Source: UBA6987 sp045616945 (lineage in GTDB: Bacteria > Bacillota > Clostridia > Lachnospirales > Lachnospiraceae). From it: a stretch of 22,705 nucleotides of DNA. Positions 13,908 through 19,805 of this stretch are shown here, piece after piece (the stretch's first letter is position 1; each line of letters starts with the position of its first letter). A model generated the notes under the pieces. That model searched no databases. It was given only the letters and a program-made list of their open reading frames with translations, and had not been told where the DNA came from. Location of the stretch: NCBI GenBank assembly GCA_045616945.1, contig JAZLHR010000108.1, positions 1 to 22,705 of the forward strand, given 5' to 3'. The translations under genes and the position numbers were made by a program.

Positions 13908-16019
13908 ATGGCTGAAAATACGATAAGCGAGTTATTCGGACAGAATGTATTTGACGATGCAGCCATGAAGCTGTATTTATCCGAGCAGGTCTTCCGGGAA
14001 CTGCAGCTGGTCCGTCAGGGAGCTGCCGAATTGAAGGCGGATACGGCCAAGGCCGTAGCAGAGGCCATGAAGAATTGGGCTCTGTCCAAGGGCGCGACCC
14101 ACTATACGCATTGGTTTCAGCCGATGACCAACGCGACCGCGGAGAAGCACGACTCTTTCGTAGCCGGTACCGCGGACGGAAAGGCCATCCTGGAATTTTC
14201 CGGCAAGGAACTGATGAAGGGTGAGCCGGATGCTTCTTCCTTCCCCTCCGGCGGTCTGCGTGCCACGTTCGAAGCGCGCGGTTATACTGCCTGGGACTGC
14301 ACCTCCCCCGCGTTTCTCAAAGAAAGCGCGGCCGGGACCATCCTCTGCATCCCGACTGCCTTCTGCTCCTTCAAGGGCGAGGCACTGGATAAAAAAACGC
14401 CGCTCCTGCGTTCCATGCAGGCTTTGGACCGCGAGACCGTGCGCCTGCTCCGCGCACTCGGCGACAAGACCGTGTCCCGCGTGATCCCGAGCGTCGGCGC
14501 CGAGCAGGAATATTTCCTGGTCGACCGGAAGAAATTCCTGCAGCGGGAAGACCTGGTATTTGCAGGCAGGACCCTGTTCGGTGCCAGCGCGCCGAAGGGG
14601 CAGGAAATGGAAGATCATTACTTCGGCAGCATCCGTGAGAGGATCGCCGCCTTTATGAAGGATCTGAACCAGGAACTCTGGAAAATGGGCGTCCCGGCCA
14701 AGACCCAGCATAATGAGACGGCTCCGGCGCAGCATGAGCTGGCCTCTCTCCATGCGCAGGCCAATATCTCCACCGATCAGAACCAGATCGTGATGGACAC
14801 CCTGAAGCGCACGGCCTACCGGCATGATCTGCAGTGCCTGCTGCACGAGAAGCCTTTCCGGGGCGTAAACGGCTCCGGCAAACATAATAACTGGTCCCTG
14901 ACGACCGATACGGGCGTCAATCTGCTGGAACCCGGCAGTACGCCGCATGAGAATCTGCAGTTCCTGCTGCTGCTCACCTGCATCCTGAAGGCAGTGGACG
15001 AGCACGCGGATATCCTCCGCGCGTCTGCAGCGTGCCCCGGAAACGATGCACGTCTGGGACAGCAGGAGGCTCCGCCCGCCATCATTTCCGTCTTTATCGG
15101 GAGCCAGCTGGAGGATGTCCTGCATCAGTTCATCGACAGCGGCGAGGCTACGCACAGCCTGCGCGGGCATCATCTGCATACCGGTGTGGAAACGCTGCCG
15201 GCCTTTATGAAGGATGCGGCCGACCGCAACCGTACCAGTCCTTTTGCCTTTACCGGCAATAAATTCGAATTCCGTATGGTCGGTTCTTCGGATTCCGTTG
15301 CCTGTGCCAATACCGTACTGAATACTATCGTCGCGGAGGCTTTTGCGGACGCGTCGGATGTGCTGGAAAAGGCCGAAGATGTGCCGGCTGCCGTGCGCGG
15401 GCTGATCAGCCGGTATGCGGCGGAGCATCAGCGCATCATCTTCAACGGTGACGGCTATTCGGATCAGTGGAAGGAAGAAGCCGCCAGACGCGGCCTGCCG
15501 AATCTGCCCACGCTCGTGGATGCCGTGCCGGCCCTGACGACGGAAAAGAGCCGGAAGCTGTTCGACCGTTTCGGGGTGTTCAATCCTTCCGAACTCGAGG
15601 CCCGCGCGGAGGTCAAGCTGGATGCTTACAGCAAGGCCATGATGATCGAGGCCAAAACGATGCTGGATATGGCAGAGCGTCAGATACTGCCGGCCGGTAT
15701 CCTTTACATGAAAGAAGTCGCAGAGACGATCAATCAGGTGCGCAGCGCCTGCAGCGAGCTGGATACGAGCGACGAGGAAGCTGTCCTGCAGGAGGTGTCT
15801 ATGCTGCTCGGACGGCTGCGTACGGCTCTGCTGAAGCTGCGCCGCCGGATGGAAGCCGTCAAAAAGGAAGGCAGTCTGGTCGGAAAATGCGAGCTGGTGC
15901 GTGACAAACTGATCCCCGCCATGGGTGAACTGCGTGCGCCGGCCGACAGGCTGGAACTGATTGTCCGCAAGGAGCTTTGGCCCTTCCCGACTTACGCAGA
16001 TCTGCTGTTTGAAGTATAA
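13908..16019 (+). CDS. glnN: Glutamine synthetase type III
   Basis: Makes glutamine from glutamate, ammonia and ATP. The 703-aa length and sequence fit GSIII, the large form known from Bacteroides, Butyrivibrio and cyanobacteria, rather than the roughly 450-aa GSI. Visible conserved parts are GATHYTHWFQPMTN (62-75), FPSGGLRATFEARGYTAWD (112-130), the metal-site IPSVGAEQEYFLVD (193-206), the ATP/substrate NGSGKHNNWSL (321-331) and EFRMVGSSDSVACANTVLNT further on. The C-terminal third is helical, as in the family. AAAGGGGGC lies before the ATG. It shares direction with proS (37-bp gap), and a hairpin follows. Confidence 0.95.
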   Translation: MAENTISELFGQNVFDDAAMKLYLSEQVFRELQLVRQGAAELKADTAKAVAEAMKNWALSKGATHYTHWFQPMTNATAEKHDSFVAGTADGKAILEFSGKELMKGEPDASSFPSGGLRATFEARGYTAWDCTSPAFLKESAAGTILCIPTAFCSFKGEALDKKTPLLRSMQALDRETVRLLRALGDKTVSRVIPSVGAEQEYFLVDRKKFLQREDLVFAGRTLFGASAPKGQEMEDHYFGSIRERIAAFMKDLNQELWKMGVPAKTQHNETAPAQHELASLHAQANISTDQNQIVMDTLKRTAYRHDLQCLLHEKPFRGVNGSGKHNNWSLTTDTGVNLLEPGSTPHENLQFLLLLTCILKAVDEHADILRASAACPGNDARLGQQEAPPAIISVFIGSQLEDVLHQFIDSGEATHSLRGHHLHTGVETLPAFMKDAADRNRTSPFAFTGNKFEFRMVGSSDSVACANTVLNTIVAEAFADASDVLEKAEDVPAAVRGLISRYAAEHQRIIFNGDGYSDQWKEEAARRGLPNLPTLVDAVPALTTEKSRKLFDRFGVFNPSELEARAEVKLDAYSKAMMIEAKTMLDMAERQILPAGILYMKEVAETINQVRSACSELDTSDEEAVLQEVSMLLGRLRTALLKLRRRMEAVKKEGSLVGKCELVRDKLIPAMGELRAPADRLELIVRKELWPFPTYADLLFEV

Positions 16020-16024
16020 AAACG

Positions 16025-16056
16025 GGAAAGGCACGCTGACAGGCGTGTCTTTCCTT
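16025..16056 (+). terminator. Probable terminator after glutamine synthetase
   Basis: A 12-bp stem (GGAAAG-G-CACGC with GCGTG-T-CTTTCC, one G-U, 6-nt loop) begins 5 nt after the stop codon, but only two T residues follow directly, so termination may be partial. ddl begins 57 nt further on and has no obvious promoter of its own. Confidence 0.55.
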
Positions 16057-16112
16057 CATTGAGGGGCAGGCCTGCTTATGGCTGCGCCCTTCGCCCTGAA
16101 AAAGGAGCGATC

Positions 16113-17171
16113 ATGTCTGAACTCACTGTAGTCCTTTTGTTCGGCGGCCAGTCCTCCGAACATGATATTTCCTGCCTTTCCGTCAAAAATGTGCTGAAGG
16201 GATTGCCGCAGGATAAATACCGCGTCCTGCCTGTCGGGATCACCAAGGACGGGCGCTGGCTGCTGACGACCCGAGAGGCGGCTGCCGACGGCAGCTGGGA
16301 GCAGTCCGATACCAGCGCCTGGCTTCTGCCGGATGCTGCGGAGCACTGTCTTCTGACGGAAAAAAGCGGGGCGGTCACAAAGCTGCCGATTGATGTGGTC
16401 TTCCCTGTCCTCCACGGCCGCTTCGGCGAAGACGGGACGGTGCAGGGCCTGTGCGAGCTGGCCCGCATCCCCTGCGTCGGCTGCGGGACCGCTTCTTCGG
16501 CGGTCTGCATGGACAAGCTGTTTACGAAGGCATTGGTCCGGGAGCTGGGGATCGCGCAGGCGTCTTACCTGACTGTGGACAAGCATGAATTGCTGCGCCC
16601 GGATCTGGTGACAGCCCGGATCGAAGCGGCTCTGCCGTATCCCGTATTCGTGAAGCCTTCTGACGGCGGTTCCTCTCAGGGTGTGACCTGTGTCGAAAAC
16701 CGGGACGCGCTTCTTCCGGCTCTGAAGCAGGCCGCTTCGGAAGGAACCCGTATCTTGGTGGAAGAAAAAATCGTCGGCAGGGAACTGGAATGCGCCGTTC
16801 TGGGCAGAAGCTGGGATGCGCGTGTATGCGGCGTGGGTGAGATACACTCCGCCGAAAGCTTTTACAGCTTTGACGCGAAATATTCCAACCCGGCTTCCGT
16901 GACGGATACGGCTCCCGTCCTGCCGGAGGGCAAGGCGGAGGAGATTTGTCAGGACGCCCGCAGGATATTTGCGGCTGTCCGGGGATGGGGTCTTGCCAGA
17001 GTGGATTTCTTCCTGGAAAAGGATACCGACCGAGTCGTATTCAACGAGATCAATACCATGCCCGGCTTTACGGATATCAGTATGTATCCGCAGCTGCTGA
17101 CAGCAAGCGGTGTGGCCCCCGAGATGCAGACGGAGCTGCTGATCCAGCTGGCTCTGCTTGAAAAAGGCTGA
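16113..17171 (+). CDS. ddl: D-alanine--D-alanine ligase
   Basis: ATP-grasp enzyme that makes the D-Ala-D-Ala dipeptide for peptidoglycan. The 352-aa protein has LFGGQSSEHDIS (9-20, with E15), PVFVKPSDGGSSQGV (177-191, ATP binding), and RVDFFLEKDTDRVVFNEINTMPGFT (296-320; the last part holds the metal ligands E312 and N314). The omega-loop reads DAKY, with K256 and Y257, as in enzymes that prefer D-Ala over D-lactate, so no vancomycin-resistance type is indicated. The start is ATG 16113 with AAAGGAG five nt before it; the frame is open further upstream, but without a good binding site. Confidence 0.95.
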   Translation: MSELTVVLLFGGQSSEHDISCLSVKNVLKGLPQDKYRVLPVGITKDGRWLLTTREAAADGSWEQSDTSAWLLPDAAEHCLLTEKSGAVTKLPIDVVFPVLHGRFGEDGTVQGLCELARIPCVGCGTASSAVCMDKLFTKALVRELGIAQASYLTVDKHELLRPDLVTARIEAALPYPVFVKPSDGGSSQGVTCVENRDALLPALKQAASEGTRILVEEKIVGRELECAVLGRSWDARVCGVGEIHSAESFYSFDAKYSNPASVTDTAPVLPEGKAEEICQDARRIFAAVRGWGLARVDFFLEKDTDRVVFNEINTMPGFTDISMYPQLLTASGVAPEMQTELLIQLALLEKG

Positions 17172-17229
17172 GTTTTGTGCATTTTTTGTGAAATCGTATC
17201 CCTGCCGCCCCTGTGTGAGCGGGCACGGC

Positions 17230-17259
17230 TTGACAGGGCCGGCGGGAAAAGCATATAAT
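17230..17259 (+). promoter_or_regulatory. Near-consensus promoter of the NlpC/P60 gene
   Basis: Perfect TTGACA (17230-17235) and perfect TATAAT (17254-17259) are separated by 18 bp. Transcription should start near 17266, giving a leader of about 68 nt. It is the strongest promoter in the window. Confidence 0.9.
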
Positions 17260-17289
17260 TTCAGAGACTGGTGTATTATGATACGGTCC

Positions 17290-17306
17290 TGCGGAATGAA
17301 TCCGCA
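17290..17306 (+). promoter_or_regulatory. Leader stem-loop before the NlpC/P60 gene
   Basis: TGCGGA and TCCGCA form a perfect 6-bp stem with loop ATGAA. It lies in the 68-nt leader, 12 nt before the AAAGGAGGG ribosome binding site. No known riboswitch is recognised. Confidence 0.4.
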
Positions 17307-17333
17307 TGGCCGGTCCGGAAAGGAGGGCTTAAC

Positions 17334-18728
17334 ATGAAGAAACCGCCGAGGCTTATAAGCTGTCTGATGGCTGCGGTGCTGCTGTTTACCGCGGCGGAGG
17401 GGCCTGCGCAGGCTCTGGAAAAAGCCGATAATCCCGCACCGGCCGTTTTAACTGACGGAAATGAGGCAGAGGTACTTCCGGAAGAAAGTACCGGTGCTCC
17501 CGGAAATGAGGATGAGCCGGAAACCGTCATTGCTACGCTCTCCATGGAGGATATCCTGGAGATCACCGGAGCGCAGACTTCCATGATACCGGAGCGCACA
17601 TCGCTTCGGACCAGTCTGCTGCTGGCGAGAAAGCTATACCGTATGGCACAGGAAAACGGGACGGATCTGGCAGTCTGCCGCGTCTCATCCGGCCATGTAT
17701 GGGTGCGGCAGGCCCCCAACAAGAAGTCTGCCTGGATCGGAAAGATCTACCGCAACGGCGTGGCAAGCGTCCTGGGGAAGGAATATACCGAAAACGGACT
17801 TTGGTACCATATCCAATCCGGCTCGGTCGACGGCTACGTGAAGTCGGAGTATTTCGTGACCGGGGTGGATGCCCTGAGCCTGTACGATCAGATCGTAGAA
17901 CGCTTTGTCGAGGTGCGTGAGGGCGTACAGAGTCTGCGTCTGCGCGATCAGCCCGGCACGGGCGGCAATATCATGACCACATTGAACGGCGACGGTCAGC
18001 GCTACGAATACGGCGGCACCGAAAACGGCTGGGTCAAGGTAGTCATGGACGACACGGTCGGCTATGTCAGCGCAGAGTACTGCAATATCATCGAGGACGT
18101 GGTGACTGCGGTCTCCCGTGAGGAAGAGGAAGAACAGACGCGCCGTGCGCAGGAGATCATGGCTGAGTATCAGCGGCGCATGGCAGAGGCGGAATCCAGC
18201 CGTCAGGCCATGCTGGAATCTTTGCTGCAGAAGAGCCTGGAAGATGAATACCGTGCCATCATAGATAGTTCGAAGGCGGCGGATCAGAATTGGGAACAGC
18301 GGACCTGGAACCATTTCCTGGTGCCCGGGGAGTTTGAGTGGAGCGTTCCGGCAGGAACCTCCGAGATCCGCGCGGCTATTTGCTATGCGGCCCTCGAATA
18401 TATCGGGATCCTGAAATATGAATGGGGCGGGACCAGCCTGACGATGGGCGCGGACTGTTCCGGCTTTACACAGCAGATCTTCCGTCAGTTTGGTATATCC
18501 ATCCCCCGCAATTCCTCGCAGCAGGGCAGAGCGGGCGTTAAGGTGGATTCCATGCAGGATGCGCGGCCCGGAGATATCGTCCATTATGACGGGCATGTGG
18601 GCATTTTCCTGGGATATCAGGGGGGCGTTCCCCTGTTCGTGCATTGCTCCAGCGATGAAAATACCGTAAAGGTATCGCGGACGGATTACCGTACCGTGTG
18701 CTGTATCCGCAATGTGATGGGCGACTGA
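17334..18728 (+). CDS. Secreted SH3-NlpC/P60 peptidoglycan endopeptidase
   Basis: Predicted cell-wall hydrolase that cuts peptide stems. The 464-aa protein has a signal peptide (1 to about 27, MKKPPRLISCLMAAVLLFTA then AQAL), an acidic linker (30-75), two bacterial SH3 domains (about 113-178 and 192-254), a charged coiled coil (about 258-312), and a C-terminal NlpC/P60 domain (about 342-464). Catalytic residues are C375 (GADCSGFTQ), H421 (DGHVGIFLG) and H437 (FVHCSS). The start ATG 17334 has AAAGGAGGG six nt upstream; the frame open from 17271 has no binding site and begins at the transcription start. It is a single-gene transcript from a near-consensus promoter, ending in a strong terminator. 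Confidence 0.93.
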   Translation: MKKPPRLISCLMAAVLLFTAAEGPAQALEKADNPAPAVLTDGNEAEVLPEESTGAPGNEDEPETVIATLSMEDILEITGAQTSMIPERTSLRTSLLLARKLYRMAQENGTDLAVCRVSSGHVWVRQAPNKKSAWIGKIYRNGVASVLGKEYTENGLWYHIQSGSVDGYVKSEYFVTGVDALSLYDQIVERFVEVREGVQSLRLRDQPGTGGNIMTTLNGDGQRYEYGGTENGWVKVVMDDTVGYVSAEYCNIIEDVVTAVSREEEEEQTRRAQEIMAEYQRRMAEAESSRQAMLESLLQKSLEDEYRAIIDSSKAADQNWEQRTWNHFLVPGEFEWSVPAGTSEIRAAICYAALEYIGILKYEWGGTSLTMGADCSGFTQQIFRQFGISIPRNSSQQGRAGVKVDSMQDARPGDIVHYDGHVGIFLGYQGGVPLFVHCSSDENTVKVSRTDYRTVCCIRNVMGD

Positions 18729-18749
18729 TTGCCCGCGGAAACATAAAAG

Positions 18750-18776
18750 AATGCCGATCCGGAAGGATGCGGCATT
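18750..18776 (+). other. Stem-loop ahead of the NlpC/P60 terminator
   Basis: AATGCC with GGCATT and ATCC with GGAT form a 10-bp stem with a small internal loop and the tetraloop GGAA. It directly precedes the terminator stem, giving two tandem hairpins, as also seen after the 93-aa gene. Confidence 0.5.
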
Positions 18777-18777
18777 G

Positions 18778-18816
18778 AAAAGCGGTGCGTGCCGGGTCGG
18801 CACGCACCGCTTTTTT
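18778..18816. terminator. Strong bidirectional terminator between the NlpC/P60 gene and hpf
   Basis: A 16-bp perfect stem (18778-18793 with 18799-18814, loop GGGTC) is followed by TTTTTT on the plus strand. On the minus strand it is followed by TTTT, so it can also stop transcripts coming from hpf. Confidence 0.92.
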
Positions 18817-18827
18817 ACCGCAGGCGG

Positions 18828-18910
18828 GCGAAGATGGCAGGAGACCGAAACCGGCAGCAGCCGGCAAAGAGTGCAGGAGATCGCAACCCGCAAAGATGGA
18901 AGGAGAGCGG
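18828..18910 (+). repeat. Three degenerate copies of a 25-nt purine-rich element
   Basis: Copies start at 18828 (GCGAAGATGGCAGGAGACCG...), 18864 (GCAAAGAGTGCAGGAGATCG...) and 18890 (GCAAAGATGGAAGGAGAGCG...). By eye, copies 1 and 2 differ at about five positions; spacing is 36 and 26 nt. Each carries AGGAGA. They lie in the 268-bp gap between the NlpC/P60 gene and hpf, bracketed by plus-strand terminators. No ORF with a supported start is seen here, and no function is assigned. Confidence 0.5.
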
Positions 18911-18938
18911 TGCCCGTCGGGCAGCGGCCTCCTTTTTT
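18900..18938 (+). terminator. Second plus-strand terminator-like hairpin
   Basis: AAGGAG pairs with CTCCTT and TGCCC with GGGCA around a GTC loop, with an imperfect middle. A run of six T residues ends at 18938. It begins inside the third repeat copy. It may back up the NlpC/P60 terminator or end a short transcript for which I see no promoter. Confidence 0.55.
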
Positions 18939-18955
18939 GTCCTGCCGGACATCCA

Positions 18956-18984
18956 AGCCCCGCCGCAGGCTGTGCGGCGGGGCT
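18956..18984. other. Perfect 12-bp G+C-rich stem-loop downstream of hpf
   Basis: AGCCCCGCCGCA pairs with TGCGGCGGGGCT around a GGCTG loop, 14 nt after the hpf stop on the minus strand. Neither strand has a T-tract behind it, so it is probably a 3'-end protecting stem or a non-canonical terminator for hpf. Confidence 0.55.
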
Positions 18985-18997
18985 CGGTATATCATGA

Positions 18998-19540
18998 TCA
19001 GTCTTCTTCATCGACCAGCGTCGGCTCGATCAGGCCGTAAGTACCGCCGTGTCTTTTATATACAACATTTACTTCGTCCGTTTCACCGTTGCGGAATACA
19101 TAGAAGTCATGACCCAGCATTTCCATCTGGAGGCAGGCCTCTACGGCATCCATCGGCTTGACTGCGAAGCGTTTTGTTTTCACGATCTTGATGGCGGCTT
19201 CTTCCGGTTCGGCCTCTTCCGTATAAGAGGGATTAAGACCGGAGCCGCTGTGATAGTAATCCAGGAGTTTGCCGCGATATTTGGTTATCTGGTTTTCCAT
19301 CGCGCTTACAACATCGTCGATAACGGTGTAGTAGTCAGGCCCTTCCTGCTCGCAGCGGATGGCGGCGCCTTTGATGGGAACGGTGATTTCGACCTTGTGG
19401 TTGTCCTTCTTAGCGCTGAGATACACATTTGCCACGGTGCCTTCCGTAAAGAACTTGTCGAGCTTGGCAAGCTTTTTGGCAAGGACGGATTCCATGGATG
19501 CAGTGACCTCAAAGTTTTTTCCGTTTAAATTGTAACGCAT
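18998..19540 (-). CDS. hpf: Ribosome hibernation promoting factor, long form
   Basis: Binds the 30S subunit in starved or stationary cells and, in its long form, pairs two 70S ribosomes into inactive 100S dimers. The 180-aa length shows the long form: an N-terminal S30AE domain (1 to about 100), a linker (about 105-118) and a C-terminal dimerisation domain (about 120-180, with KTKRFAVKPMDAVEACLQME, MLGHDFYVFRNGETDEVNVVYKR and YGLIEP). The ATG at 19540 has AAAGGAG about 8 nt upstream. It has its own promoter and a long leader and stands alone between two terminator regions, so it is probably controlled by growth state. Confidence 0.96.
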   Translation of the reverse strand: MRYNLNGKNFEVTASMESVLAKKLAKLDKFFTEGTVANVYLSAKKDNHKVEITVPIKGAAIRCEQEGPDYYTVIDDVVSAMENQITKYRGKLLDYYHSGSGLNPSYTEEAEPEEAAIKIVKTKRFAVKPMDAVEACLQMEMLGHDFYVFRNGETDEVNVVYKRHGGTYGLIEPTLVDEED

Positions 19541-19681
19541 AAGAATAACTCCTTTCCTGTTCGTGCTTCCGAGAAATGTGCCTTCCTATGCTTAATCCTC
19601 CTTCCGCCGCTTAGGGAAACAATTTTCAGTTAATTTAAAACCGAAGCCTCTTTTGTGTGGAAAGCTACGAATCTCATCACT
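19541..19681 (-). promoter_or_regulatory. Long 5' leader of hpf
   Basis: About 140 nt lie between the predicted start of transcription and the hpf ATG. The stretch is A+T-rich in its first half and contains a perfect AAGGAGG (complement of CCTCCTT near 19596-19602) that is not followed by any ATG, GTG or TTG at working distance. I recognise no riboswitch. It may hold a regulatory structure. Confidence 0.4.
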
Positions 19682-19687
19682 AACTGT

Positions 19688-19715
19688 ATTATAACATGTT
19701 TCGGCAGAAATGCAA
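19688..19715 (-). promoter_or_regulatory. Promoter of hpf
   Basis: On the minus strand TTGCAT (19715-19710), a 16-bp spacer and perfect TATAAT (19693-19688) with a TGT extension form an extended -10 sigma-A promoter. It lies just downstream of the terminator of the 915-aa gene. Confidence 0.75.
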
Positions 19716-19724
19716 GTGTCTGGC

Positions 19725-19759
19725 AAAAAAAACAATTCCGGAAAAGATTCCGGAATTGT
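19725..19759 (-). terminator. Terminator of the 915-aa gene
   Basis: On the minus strand a perfect 12-bp stem (19759-19748 with 19743-19732, loop TCTT) is followed by a run of eight T (19732-19725, the first shared with the stem). It separates the 915-aa gene from the hpf promoter. Confidence 0.92.
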
Positions 19760-19805
19760 CTGTCAAAACTTTGCTGATATTCACCGTTTTTACGGTTTGC
19801 GGGCT

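Noticed and set aside
12404..13966. 520-aa minus-strand frame opposite proS
   Set aside because: Shadow of proS; no recognisable motifs and no supported start.
13977..16034. 685-aa open frame on the minus strand opposite glutamine synthetase
   Set aside because: It lies entirely against a clear GSIII gene, has no family likeness and no ribosome binding site; long antisense frames are common in G+C-rich codon-biased genes.
16113..17171. Van-type D-Ala-D-Lac ligase
   Set aside because: The omega-loop keeps Lys-Tyr (K256-Y257), as in D-Ala-D-Ala ligases, and no vanH/vanX-like genes are near.
18751..19161. 136-aa plus-strand frame through the gap and into hpf
   Set aside because: It runs through two terminator stems and the antisense of hpf, with no binding site and an arginine-rich composition typical of noise.
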